A stretch of 64,000 nucleotides of DNA from Pyrenopolyporus hunteri (lineage: Eukaryota; Ascomycota; Sordariomycetes; Xylariales; Hypoxylaceae), in NCBI GenBank assembly GCA_902806595.1, contig CADCXC010000008.1:186001-250000 (forward strand), written 5' to 3'. The notes below the pieces were generated by a model, which made no database searches, was not told the origin of the DNA, and saw nothing but the letters and a program-made list of their open reading frames with translations. Positions within the stretch are counted from its first letter, which is position 1. Each line of letters starts with the position of its first letter. The position numbers were made by a program, and so were the translations under genes. Shown piece after piece: positions 52,670-63,214 of this stretch.

Positions 52670-54055
52670 ATGCCGCGTCTCGAACTCCCTTTCCGTTACT
52701 TTTACATCTTACCCTTGGCGGCTTTGCTCTTCGCCTTCATAGTCGCGCTTCTGTACCCCTCCTTGCTGTTCCCGTCGTCCCACCAGCATCACCACCACAG
52801 CCAGCAACCTCTTCCGGACTTCCATACTTCTCACCCTACTCCTCCCCTAGGTGACGCCAAGATGGCCCAGCAATACCGCACAGTCGCCTACTTCGTCAAC
52901 TGGGCCATCTACGGGCGCAAGCACCGGCCGCAGGACTTGCCCGCCGACAAGCTGACCCACGTGCTCTACGCCTTCGCCAACGTGCGCCCGGAGTCCGGCG
53001 AGGTCTACCTGACCGACACCTGGGCCGACACGGACATCCACTGGGAGGGCGACAGCTGGAACGACACGGGCACGAACCTGTACGGCTGCCTGAAGCAGCT
53101 CAACCTTCTCAAGCGGCGGCACCGCCAGCTCAAGTTGCTGCTCTCCGTCGGCGGCTGGACCTACAGCAGCAACTTCAAGAACCCGGCGTCGACGCCGCAG
53201 GGCCGCGCCACCTTCGCCGACTCGTGCGTCGAGCTGATCAAGAACCTCGGCTTCGACGGCATCGACGTCGACTGGGAGTACCCGCAGTCGACGGCCGAGG
53301 CGGCGGACTTCGTCGCGCTGCTGCGCGCCGTGCGCGAGGCCATGGACGCCTACAGCCGCACGCTGCCGCACCCCTACCACTTCGAGCTGACGGTCGCGTG
53401 CCCGGCCGGCGCGCAGAACTACTCGAAGCTGGACATCCCCGCCATGGACCGGCTGCTCGACTTCTGGAACCTGATGGCGTACGACTACGCCGGGTCGTGG
53501 GACTCGGTGGCCGGGCACCAGGCGAACCTGTTCCCCAGCGCGTCGAACCCGCGCTCCACGCCCTTCAGCACCGCCGCCGCCGTCGACGCCTACGTGTCGC
53601 GGGGGGTGTCGCCGAACCGCATCGTCCTGGGCATGCCGCTGTACGGGCGCTCGTTCCAGAACACGGACGGCCCGGGCAGCCCGTACAACGGCGTCGGCGA
53701 GGGGACCTGGGAGGCCGGGTGCCACGATTTCTCCCGGCTGCCCCTGCCCGGGGCGGCCGAGCACATCGACCGCGGGGTGGGCGCCAGCTACTGCTACGAG
53801 CCGCGGACGCGGACGATGGTCAGCTACGACACGGTACCGATGGCGCGGGCGAAGGCGCACTGGCTGCGCGAGGAGCGGCTGCTCGGCGGCGCCATGTGGT
53901 GGGAGAGCAGCGCCGACAAGAAGGGTTCCGAGAGCCTGATCGGCAACGTGGTCGATGTGCTGGGCGGCCCCGTGGCGCTGGATCGCAAGCTCAACTGCAT
54001 CGACTACCCTTACACCAAGTACGATAACCTAAGGGCTGGGTTCCCTAATAACTAG
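52670..54055 (+). CDS. GH18 chitinase with N-terminal signal anchor
   Basis: Single exon, 461 residues. The GH18 catalytic motif FDGIDVDWEYP is complete, with Asp196, Asp199, Asp201 and the proton donor Glu203. SVGGWTYSS (about 159-167), the substrate-binding MAYDYAGSWD and GMPLYGRSF, and a final GAMWWESS strand are all present. Residues 9-34 form one hydrophobic helix that fits a signal peptide or, since a His/Pro-rich stretch without a clear cleavage site follows, a type II anchor. An internal ATG at 52862 (residue 65) is where many fungal cytosolic forms of this chitinase begin (MAQQYRTVAYFVNWAIYGRK), so two products are possible. Codon third positions are very GC-rich from 52900 to 53950, leaving long spurious frames on both strands. 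It hydrolyses chitin, probably in wall remodelling. Confidence 0.92.
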   Translation: MPRLELPFRYFYILPLAALLFAFIVALLYPSLLFPSSHQHHHHSQQPLPDFHTSHPTPPLGDAKMAQQYRTVAYFVNWAIYGRKHRPQDLPADKLTHVLYAFANVRPESGEVYLTDTWADTDIHWEGDSWNDTGTNLYGCLKQLNLLKRRHRQLKLLLSVGGWTYSSNFKNPASTPQGRATFADSCVELIKNLGFDGIDVDWEYPQSTAEAADFVALLRAVREAMDAYSRTLPHPYHFELTVACPAGAQNYSKLDIPAMDRLLDFWNLMAYDYAGSWDSVAGHQANLFPSASNPRSTPFSTAAAVDAYVSRGVSPNRIVLGMPLYGRSFQNTDGPGSPYNGVGEGTWEAGCHDFSRLPLPGAAEHIDRGVGASYCYEPRTRTMVSYDTVPMARAKAHWLREERLLGGAMWWESSADKKGSESLIGNVVDVLGGPVALDRKLNCIDYPYTKYDNLRAGFPNN

Positions 54056-54705
54056 AATAAGGAAGGCCGGCGTGTGTGTATGTGGCGATAATGGAACGAG
54101 TGAATGTTGGGCGGTAAGCTACCCTACTTACGAATTATATGGGATACCAAGGGTACAATCGATCCTTTTCCACGAAGATGTATGTCTAAAATCTCAAATG
54201 GCTACGCTTATATGAGTACCCGTAAATAGAAAGGTCCTCAGCAGTATGCGGACCTAAGGATGAAAAAAAAAAAAAAACAAATTCATGACTAATGCTTGAG
54301 ATTGCAATGAGTGTGCTAGAATTGCTTAGTGTATAAACGCGTCGTGACTATAAGCCTGGGGGGTATCTGAGGCTGGAATCCCGAGGGGACAATATACTGC
54401 GAAGAGTCATGAGACAAGGGGCAAGGACCGAATGATTCGCTACTGGGAAATGCGCGGGGTTAGAAGCTTGGGGAAGATGGACCCTATAAAATTATCGGTA
54501 GGGACGCGATAGACAACCTCAGGCGGGTTGAATGTGTCGAAGTATTTATGGCAAGTTTCACGATCTAGTATCAACAGAATTCTCAAGGTTGTTCATGAAT
54601 TTTGTATTCATTCGGGTCAGCTACCTCATATCACGATACCTCGTGAGCCCATTTCCGCTGTTCCGAATCCGTAACCCTAACCATCCGAATCGACCAGAGG
54701 TGCAT
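54056..54705. other. Intergenic between convergent chitinase and eS31 genes
   Basis: 650 bases with no gene; 3' UTRs. An A-run of about 15 lies near 54264-54278. TAACCCTAACC occurs at 54672-54682, just after the eS31 stop codon. Confidence 0.4.
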
Positions 54706-55236
54706 CTACTGCTTATCGAAGACATAGGTGAGGTGGCATCGGCCACAGTACTGGCGGTCCTGCATGGCGGCCATGAAGACACCGGCACCGCACTGTTCAG
54801 GTAGGGTTAGCATGTCAGCCGGCGGTTATGGGCTGGTTGGTTGGTGAAGCGTGAGACTTACGGTGTCGGCTGGGCACTCGCGGCGGAGGCGCTCGATCTT
54901 GCCGTCGCCGTCGACCTTGTAGTACTTGAGGACGGCTAACTTGGTCTTCTTGCGCTTGTGCTTGATCTTCTTGGGGGTGGTGTAGACCTTCTTCTTGCGC
55001 TTCTTGGCGCCACCGCGGAGGCGGAGGACGAGGTGGAGGGTGCTCTCCTTCTGGATGTTGTAGTCGGAGAGGGTTCGGCCGTCCTCGAGCTGCTTGCCGG
55101 CGAAGATCAATCGCTGCTGGTCGGGGGGGATGCCCTCCTTGTCCTGGATCTTGGACTTGACATTGTCGATGGTGTCGCTCGACTCCACCTCGAGGGTGAT
55201 AGTCTTGCCCGTGAGGGTCTTGACGAAGATCTGCAT
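54706..55236 (-). CDS. Ubiquitin-ribosomal protein eS31 fusion (UBI3/RPS31), two coding exons
   Basis: Exons 55236-54862 and 54792-54706, 153 residues; the intron runs GTAAGT to ACAG and is 69 nt, phase 0. The first 76 residues are ubiquitin ([20 protein letters not shown] start, ending LRLRGG). The rest is the 40S protein eS31: a basic Lys-rich stretch ([20 protein letters not shown]), then [25 protein letters not shown] and the zinc ribbon with [12 protein letters not shown]. Ubiquitin is cut off after translation, supplying both free ubiquitin and a ribosomal subunit. The gene shares its upstream region with eS26. A 5'-UTR intron probably precedes the start codon (listed separately). Confidence 0.95.
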
Positions 55237-55242
55237 GATTAC

Positions 55243-55465
55243 CTGTGGTAGGCGCGTGTGTTAGAGAGGATTAGCTAGTCTTAGGAGGGAATTGAATGCA
55301 TCGGAGTTTGATGTGGGCTATGTTGAGTGATGGTTGGGGAGATCTGCGATGCGCGTGGGAATGCGACGAGGCAGCACCGCCGTGCGATCGATCAAATTAC
55401 GCAAAAATGTGAAATGGAAATAGTGATGGGTGTATCAACGGGATTATATGCGAGAGTAAACATAC
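55243..55465 (-). other. Probable 5'-UTR intron of the eS31 gene
   Basis: On the minus strand, GTATGT at 55465 follows a TCTAG; CTAAC lies about 20 bases before CCACAG, which ends at 55243, six bases upstream of the eS31 ATG. Length 223 nt. Leader introns at this place are common in fungal ribosomal-protein genes. Donor choice is inferred. Confidence 0.5.
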
Positions 55466-56028
55466 CTAGACAATATCGCTATTGCCGTCCTAAGTAACCT
55501 TGAAGATGGGATGTTTGAGGAAGAGAAGGGGAAGAAAAGTTGGAGGAGACGTTCCGGATGAGAAAAGTTACATAGATGCACCCGTAGTGCGGTGGGTCTT
55601 GGCAGAAACTCGGGTACCTTAGTTCAAGCTTAGAGACATTTTATTCGGTATCGTCACGTGGTAGGGTTTTTCTTCTTGAATGCCCTGCTTACGTTTTAGG
55701 TACCCGCAGCTGCCCGCACATGTCCGCACTGGCCCCAGTTACTACTAAACCGTGCCCCTCTAAGCCCCAGCCTCTTTCTGATTGGTCAAACTTTGTTACT
55801 CGCTTCTGGTGGGGCGACCCTAGCGGACGTTTTTCCAAGAAAGTTACGCGCGCACCAATTCCACACAGAAAACTCGATACAACACTCAATCCCACTGCAC
55901 CAAATCCACTCTGTTCAACTTTCTCTCCTTGACAACTCCCACAAGAAAGTCCTGTATGTGACCTCGATCTCTCGATAGTCAAGGAATCGACCTACTAACA
56001 CTACGGCCCGGCAGAGAACACCGCAAAC
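55466..56028. promoter_or_regulatory. Divergent promoter of eS31 and eS26
   Basis: The two ribosomal-protein genes point away from each other here. The sequence CACGTGGTAGGGTTTTTC at 55655-55672 joins an E-box (CACGTG) to a TAGGGTTT motif, the Tbf1/telobox type found at ribosomal genes in many fungi. A C/A-rich leader precedes eS26. Confidence 0.45.
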
Positions 56029-56668
56029 ATGGTCAAGAAGAGAAAGAACAACGGCCGCAACAAGAAGGGCCGCGGCCACGTCAAGCCCATCCGATGCAGC
56101 AACTGCTCGCGATGCACCCCCAAGGACAAGGCCATCAAGCGCTTCACCATCCGCAACATGGTCGAGTCCGCCGCCATCCGTACGTCTATCCTCCCTGTCG
56201 TCGCTCAGCATACTCTATTAGATCTAGATATCTAGAGATCTACCATTGAATCTACCGAGCCACGAGCATAGTCAAACCAAACCGAACTAACCGCGATGTT
56301 ACAGGTGATATCTCGGACGCCTCCGTCTTCTCCGAGTACACGGTTCCCAAGATGTACCTCAAGCTGCAGTACTGTGTCTCTTGCGCCATCCACGGCAAGA
56401 TTGTCCGGTACGTCGTCCCGAAGGGAGAACGACTACGCGCTCATCTCTCGGGCTGCGTATGCGCCTGAGATGAACCTTGGTCGAACCTCGAACGAGACTC
56501 CCGCCCCTCTCCCCTCCTACCTCGAACCATGTCCCGCTGACGTAAAATTACTTGTTTTCTAGTGTCCGATCACGAGTTGGCCGACGCAACCGTGCCCCTC
56601 CCCCGCGTGTGCGGTACAACAAGGACGGCAAGAAGGTGACTCCCACCCAGACCGCCAAGGTCGCCTAA
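56029..56668 (+). CDS. 40S ribosomal protein eS26 (RPS26), three exons
   Basis: Exons 56029-56179, 56305-56407 and 56563-56668, 119 residues, the exact family length. Introns of 125 and 155 nt begin GTACGT and end ACAG and CTAG; phases 1 and 2 close. The protein reads MVKKRKNNGRNKKGRGHVKP, then CSNCSRC, KAIKRFTIRNMVESAAIR, DISDASVFSEYTVPKMYLKL, YCVSCAIHGKIVR and the basic tail RVGRRNRAPPPRVRY. The Cys pairs form the eS26 zinc site. eS26 sits at the mRNA exit channel of the small subunit. It is divergent from eS31. Confidence 0.96.
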
Positions 56669-57312
56669 ATACTTCGTTTCGGTGTCATTAGGGAGTGAAC
56701 GGGGTCCTGGGATGATGAATATGGTCATCGGAAATGGTTTCACTTGCATCATGAAAAATCGGTTTTCGGTGCGGTTAGTACCTCAGATAATGACTTCTAC
56801 GAATTGAGTCATATTTGCCACGACGTGAACACATGCTTCGCCATATTTGATCCGTGTATTTCGAGTGCTCTTGAGTGTTGACCGTCGTATGAATTCGTGC
56901 TTGCCTTAAAAGACTTGTAGGACCCGGACCCCGTAACGAAGTGAGGGTTCTCTTGAACGGGTCTGTGTTTAGTAGACGGGGAGTTCCCTACGCAATGACT
57001 TACGGAATACCCCAATTAACAGCCTACTGATATAGGTCCGCCTACTGATATAGGTCCGCCTACTGATATAGGTCCGCCAACTCGTATGTTAGACATTCTG
57101 TCCGAATTGGTTGTCATCCAAAATCCAAATAGGTCGCTGTGAAGTCAATTGGACATCAAACGGGGTGTGCCGAATTTACACTTTCACTCTACTCGAATTT
57201 AACGGGGCCCGAGAGAAATAATAGCCGATTCGACAATTTGCTAATTTAGCATTTGGCATTGCATTATAAATAAGAACAACAGTGATTTCGTCATCTGGCA
57301 ATAAGCAGTCTG
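56669..57312. other. Intergenic between eS26 and tRNA-Ala
   Basis: About 640 bases: eS26 3' UTR, then unassigned sequence, with an 18-base triplicate at 57023-57076. Confidence 0.4.
57023..57076. repeat. Tandem repeat, 18-base unit, three perfect copies
   Basis: The unit CCTACTGATATAGGTCCG occurs at 57023-57040, 57041-57058 and 57059-57076. It lies about 240 bases upstream of the tRNA gene and has no known role. Confidence 0.95.
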
Positions 57313-57403
57313 GGGCACATGGTCTAGTGGTATGACGTCTGCTTCGCACTATTTCCAGAACAGTGTATGCTGAAGGTCCGGGGTTCAATTCCCTGTGTGT
57401 CCA
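57313..57403 (+). tRNA. tRNA-Ala, anticodon CGC, with a 19-base intron
   Basis: The cloverleaf can be drawn by hand. Acceptor GGGCACA pairs with TGTGTCC, with G3:U70, the alanine identity pair; discriminator base A at 57403. The D arm is GTCT/TGAC-like with AGTGGTA in the loop. The anticodon loop is TTCGCA, anticodon CGC at 57345-57347. The T arm is CGGGG-TTCAATT-CCCTG. A 19-base intron, about 57349-57367, sits one base after the anticodon, the usual place in eukaryotes. A T-run at 57405-57409 ends Pol III transcription. The anticodon stem TCTGC against GCTGA has one T-T mismatch at 29:41. Confidence 0.85.
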
Positions 57404-57950
57404 GTTTTTATTGCATTACTTTTTGCTGTTCACGTCGCCACGTGGTGATTAAGTTGTAATTCTTTTTTTTTTTTTTTTTCAAGAAAAGAAATTCGGACGG
57501 AAATACGCTCAAACTTATTTTCGTCTGCTCCGTGTTGTGGCACTAGCCAATTGCTTGATGGTTATGTCTAGTGACAGTCGTGGGATAGGGGGTTTTGGGC
57601 GGGAGAGACTACCCGCGCTTAGGGGGTTGAGACAACTAGAGTACCTCACTTAGTAACTGAGAACTTCAAGACATTTGCATGTTCAAAATGTATAGGTATC
57701 CATATCCGTATTCATATTCAAACCAAATTCATATTCAAACCAACTCGGCTCAAGCCGGGAACTGGATATTCGTTTCATTACACGTCTCCCGCATCATTAC
57801 TTCCATGAGTAGGTACCTAGGTAAGCAGCATAACATCGTCCGCCGACCCGGGAGCCGCCGTCTATCCCACACCCGCGCCCTACCCCGAGAAGCTATCGTA
57901 CGGATATTACTAATCATAATAGGAACTTCAAATAAATCCACCAATCTCGT
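57404..57950. other. Intergenic between tRNA-Ala and SMC4
   Basis: About 550 bases with no gene. Contains the Pol III T-run, a long T-run at 57463-57479 and the direct repeat ATTCATATTCAAACCAA near 57710-57740. SMC4 ends at 57951 on the other strand. Confidence 0.4.
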
Positions 57951-60900
57951 TTACGCGGTTACGGTCTGCCCCCCGTGCTGTTGCTGTCTGGGCACGCCGC
58001 GAGTGATGTAATCGCGGTTCTCGATCGTCACGCTCTTGGTCATGTGGTTGACCTTGTAGACGCCGACCAGTCGGGCGGCGAGCTCGAACATGTTGTTGCG
58101 CAGCGAGATGACGACGAACTGCGCGTTCTTGGTGCGCTCCTTGATGTAGTTGGCTACGATAGACACCTGATCACATTGTTAGAAGCGTGGTTACATAACA
58201 AGGAAAGCGAATAAGAAAAAAAAAAAAAAAAAAACAATACTTACATTCCTGAAGTCCAGGGCAGCGTCGATCTCGTCCATGACGTATAGGGGCGTCGGCT
58301 TGTAATGGTGCAGGGCAAAGACCAGCGCCAAACTGGATAGCGTCTTCTCACCACCACTGAGGTTGCTAATGTTCTTCCAGCTCTTCTTGGGCGGCATGAC
58401 GGAGAACAGGATGCCCTCGCTGAAGGGATCCAGGCTGTCGACTAGCTCTAACTCGGCGTTGCCCCCCATCGTAATCATCTGATACATCTCCTTCAGCCGC
58501 AGGGAGATTGTGCTGAAGCCCTCCATGAAGCCTTCCAGCCTTAGCCGGCGCAGGTCGTCGCAACGCTTCTTGGCAGCATCGCGCTGCTGGACTGCGCTTG
58601 CCAGGTCGGACGATCGAGCCGCGTGCTCCTCGACTCGGCGGCGATATTCCGACAAGACGCTCACGTCCACATTGACATTTTGCGTCTTTTCTTCCAGAGC
58701 AGCAATCTCCGCTTTTAGGGTGTCCTTGTCCATATCCTTCAGCTCGTCCTCCGTGAATCGCGGGAGTTCTTCAGGCTGCTGCTGCTGCTGCCGCCGCTCC
58801 TCTTCCTGTCGCTCTTCATCCTGGGCTTCCGCGGTTTCTCCCTCGGTTTCTCCCTGGGTTTCTCCCTCGTTCTCCTCTTCACCCTCCTCTCTGGTCGGCT
58901 TCTTGGCCGATGGCGGCGGGCCGCTGAGGTCGCTAACGTTCTGCAGAACAAGCTTACCTAGCTTCTCATGCCAGTAACGTAGACGCTTCTGGTTTTCGGC
59001 GAGAACCTTTTGGTTCTCCTCGAGCTTATTACGCATTTCGATCTCGACAGCGCGAGTCTCGTTGAGTTCTGAAGTCTTCTCGTCTAACTCGGCTTTCAGC
59101 GTAGCTAATTCTTTCTTTTTCTCTCCGAGCTCGGCTTCGGCCTCCTCGACTTGAGCGTTCAGGGATTCGGACTTGGTGCCTTGATTCTCGATTTCTTCCT
59201 CTAGCTTTTGCAGGTCGCGTACCGCGGCCTCGAGCTCTCTAGTAGCCTTGGCGCGATCCTTCTCGAGCTTTACCTTTGACTTCTCAGCCTTGGCCTTCTT
59301 CACTTCGGCGTTAGAAGTCTCTTCGTTGTGGGAGGATATTTCTTCCTTAATGGCGTCGACTTTCGCACGCTGCGCACGGAGCTTCTCGCCGCCAACTTCC
59401 ATGATCTTGTCTTGAAGTTCCTTGATCTCGGCCTCTACACCCTCCGTCTCGGCGTGTAGTTTCGAGACCTCTTTGTTGAGCTTGGAGATCTCCTTTTGTA
59501 GAACTGCCACCCTATTGTCGTCAGACTGTGATGGTTGATGCTCCTTGTTGAGTTCCTTCACACGTCGCTGGGCATCCACGAGGTTTTTCTCGGCGCTTTG
59601 CATCTCGAGGCCGATCTTCTGCATCTTCGTATCTAACTGAGGGATTTGATCCTTGAGATATCTTAAACGGGATTCCAGTTCTCTTTGGTGTTCTTGGAAT
59701 TCTTGGAACTGCTGCTCAATGGTGTCACGGTCGCTCTCAAGCTTAGCCACTTGCTCCTTAGTCGTGTCGGCTACCAGCTTGCTCGACATCAGGCCCCTCT
59801 TCGCAGTATTACCACCTCCGGACATGGTACCGCTCGTGTCAATGAGCTCTCCGTCAAGTGTCACAACTCGCCATCTCTTGGCACCATAAGCAATCCGGTT
59901 CGCCTGAGCTAGGTCTTTGGCGACTAGAGTGTCTCTCAGCGCGTGATAGAAGGCGGGCCGGAACTTATCCTCCCTGGCTTTAATCAAGTCAAATAGACGC
60001 GGCGCATTCTCCGGAGTTTGAATGGGTGATAAGTCGGACACACGCAACTTATCCAGACATATGAACTTACCGCGGCCCAAGTTAGTCTTCCGAAGATACT
60101 CGAGACATTGCTGGCCGGCCGTTATGGTGTCTGTGACGAAATTATCGAGAGAAGGACAAGCTGTGGAGATAGCGACGTCGTATTTCTCATCAATCGTCCC
60201 GAGGTTCCCAAGACGGCCGTGAAAGCCGTCGATTCGCCCAGATTCCTTCATCCGCATCAGTGCTGTGAGTACGTTGCCTCGAGTCTGCGTCTGGGAAAGG
60301 CTGGATCGCGCTTCTTCTGCTTTTTGCCTGGCGTTCGACACCTTGGCGCGAGCTTTGGGCTCCATCTGGACGAGGCTCTCAAGGTCGGCCTCGATTTTCT
60401 TCGCTTCTTTCTCAAGTTTTGCTTTTTCGACTTGGCACTCCTTTAGCTCCGCCAGCTTGGCTTTACGGCCCTCTTCGATATTGGCAATCTTTGTCTGCAT
60501 TTCCTCGAGAGCCACCGCACCGGCGTTAGCCTTTTCCTTGAGAATAGCCAGCTCAGATTCAGCGACAGCAATGGCGGATTGCTTCTGGTTGATCTTCTCC
60601 TTCCAAGGCTCGAGAGACTTCTGCTTGACGGCGATCTGGTCCGAAAACACTTGCGTCTTGCCTTTTAGGCTTTCTCTTATCGTCGCAAGCTCAGCTTCCT
60701 CTTTTTGCACACGTTGTTCGAGAGCCGTGATCTCCTCAGCGCGAGACGCAATCTCTTCAGTACATTGCTCGACGGTTTCCTCGGCTTCTGCGGCGGCCTT
60801 CTCGGCGTTGGCAATCGTTTTCTCGAGCTTTTTCTGTTTGTCGGTCAAGAATTTCCGTTTCTCGTCGAACTTGACCCTTTCCTGTTCGAACTTGGCGGCC

Positions 60901-62512
60901 TCCTTAACGAGGGCCTGGACGTTCTTATCTTGTGCCTCGAACTCTTTGGAACCCCTAGCATAAGCTTTCTGTAGCTGCTTAATGACCTGCTCACTGCCTT
61001 GATGCTTCTCAAGCTCAGCATCAAGCTGAGCCTGCATCTGACTGATGGCCTCCTCAGTAACGCTCACATTGTTGTTACACTCGCTGATGTAGAGCTGGTA
61101 GAGCGCCGACTGCTTGAGGGTCAAGTCATTTTCGTCCCGAATGTAGGCTAGGGCTTTGTTCTTCTTGTCCTCGAGGCTGTCCTTCTCCTTTTCTACGTGT
61201 TGGACACGTCCGCTCTTCTCCATGCAAATTTCATTAAGAGTCTCTACTTCCGCCGCCGCTTCTTCGATAGGAGTCTTATATTTGGAGGTGCCGATGATAT
61301 CCTCCAAATATTCCAAGAGACCATCTTCGTGTTCGTTGCCGGCCTTGGGCTTCATCTGAGCGATCGACTCGACCTCACCCTGCAGAATGAGGAACCGCTT
61401 ATGGTCAAGGTCAATTCCCCGGTCACGGAGAAGGGTCGTCACAGTGGTGAAGTTAGATTCGCTGCCGTTGATGTAGTATTTACTCGAGTTATTCTTGAAT
61501 GCCTTTCTGGATATGACAATCTGGGAATTGGGAATAACCTCGGTCCCGCCACCCGGCTAAGAAAAACGGTTAGTATCGAAAACACGGGGTTATATCACGC
61601 CATACTGACCAGGTCCATGACTTCTTGGAAGTGAACCGCTACCTCGCAGTGATCTAGATTCGGATGAGCGGCGGAATTATGAATCAAAGCCGAGATTTTG
61701 CCCTGTCGCATCTTGCTAGCCCTGAAACCGAAAACGAAAAGAAGCGAGTCGATGACGTTGGATTTACCAGAACCGTTGGGCCCTACCACGGAAGAGAAGG
61801 AGGCGTGGAACGGGCCAACTTCTTGTCGACCGGCGTAACTCTTGAAGTTGGTCAAGATCAGATAGGTGATGACGATACGGGCCTTAGGCCCCGTATCTTC
61901 GACGACGGGTACGGCCAGCTTGCGCGACTTCACGACGATGTCCATAGGCTTCTCAAGGATCGTATCCATGGGCCGGATAGGCTTGACCTGGGCAAGGGTC
62001 TCGTCGGCGGGGGACTGTTGTCGCTCGTTGACGCTTTGGGTGGTAATATCAGCCAGAGGCGTCCCGTGCAGCTCGGACGGTTCCTCGGACTGGGCTGGTG
62101 TCGGCATGTGAGGTGGACTCTCGGGTGTTGCCTCTTTACTAACCTTGCGTGACGAAGCGCTCTTTCGCTTCTTCGGCGATGCTTTCTTAACCGATGACTC
62201 AGGCCCAATAACAGTGGCGGCGGACTGATCGGGATCGAGTGCCTCGCTGGACTCGACAGGGGGCTCTAGGGCGACGCTGGCGCTCTTCCTTGCACGGCCT
62301 GCGCGAGGTGTTGCGGGTGCGGCGGACTTCCTTCTGCTCTGAGTTTGGCGGCGCGAGGCTTTGGAGGTTGAAGTCTCGGGAGCGAATTCATCTTCGCTAT
62401 CTTCTTCTTTTATTTTCCTGGTGGTATTTGCTACAACCTCTTCTTCATCCTCGGATTCGATTATAGGTGCACGTCGAGCGGCGGCGGCGCGACGAGTGGG
62501 TCGTGTGGACAT
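57951..62512 (-). CDS. SMC4: Smc4, condensin subunit, three exons
   Basis: Exons 62512-61610, 61556-58245 and 58166-57951, 1476 residues; introns 53 and 78 nt, all phase 0. The N-terminal 200 residues are charged and disordered-looking. The head starts at ITYLILTNFKSYAGRQ with Walker A GPNGSGKS (244-251). Long coiled coils flank the hinge near residues 740-900 (FHGRLGNLGTIDEKYDVAIS). The signature LSGGEKTLSSLAL lies at about 1365 and Walker B YVMDEIDAALDFRN at about 1390. GTMSGGGN in the hinge region is also typical of Smc4. An acidic Glu/Gln insert of about 50 residues (around 1183-1233) interrupts the C-terminal coiled coil. Smc4 pairs with Smc2 to compact chromosomes. The last intron contains a T-run of about 19 just after its donor. 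Confidence 0.96.
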
Positions 62513-63214
62513 TATTGCTGCTGCTGCTGCTACTGTTGTTGTTGATCGACAGCTTGGGGGGTACGCACGGCACGGTGTTGAAGTCGGTTATTCAATTCAT
62601 GTGCCGGGAGTTATAGACTCGTCCTAGTACCCGTCACCATATGCTGCTTACTCGGTTGTTGCCGTCGTTTTTATCGTCGTCGTAGCTGTCGTCGTCGTCG
62701 TCGTATCGTCGCAGATCCTATCGTCGTGTACCCGCATATGTAGGTAGGTAGGTAAATATGTAGGTATGTTTTCTCAAATGTAATTTGATAGTGGCGGAAT
62801 AAATTGGGTGCCAGGGTCTCGGGTGGAGGGCGGAAAGTAAACATAAACAATTGGCGTTCTGCATTAGAAGCCCCTTTTACCCCACAACCCCCACCAAAAT
62901 ATGAGTTGACCTACTAATTTACTACCTAAGCCACATATACCTATATCAGCCCGTGGCGCGTCACGCCTGCGCCCGTCTCAGACTGTAGCAATTGCGGATG
63001 TGGATTGAAAACGCGATATGGGGCAGTACGTACCCTGGTAGTACGCATTCAGCTCCGTATCCGACGAATTCCCGGCGCATCTTTAGATACAAGTACCTAG
63101 GTATTCTATCGATTCCACCTGAGCTTCATTTCTTCTACATCTATAAATCATTGTACACTTATCGTCGTCTCCGACGTCCTAGATTGTAAGATTCTGACTC
63201 TCCGGGTATTCAAA
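62513..63214. promoter_or_regulatory. Shared upstream region of divergent SMC4 and ELYS-like genes
   Basis: About 700 bases. It contains TGCTGCTGCTGCTACTGTTGTTGTTG next to the SMC4 start and a (GTC)n-type run (CGTCGTCGTAGCTGTCGTCGTCG) at 62676-62702. TAGG repeats occur near 62741-62752. No gene is visible. Confidence 0.5.

Noticed and set aside
52847..54027. Minus frame of 337 codons and an overlapping plus frame of 267 codons
   Set aside because: Both overlap the GH18 chitinase; they are Arg/Ala/Val-rich artefacts of its GC-rich third positions.
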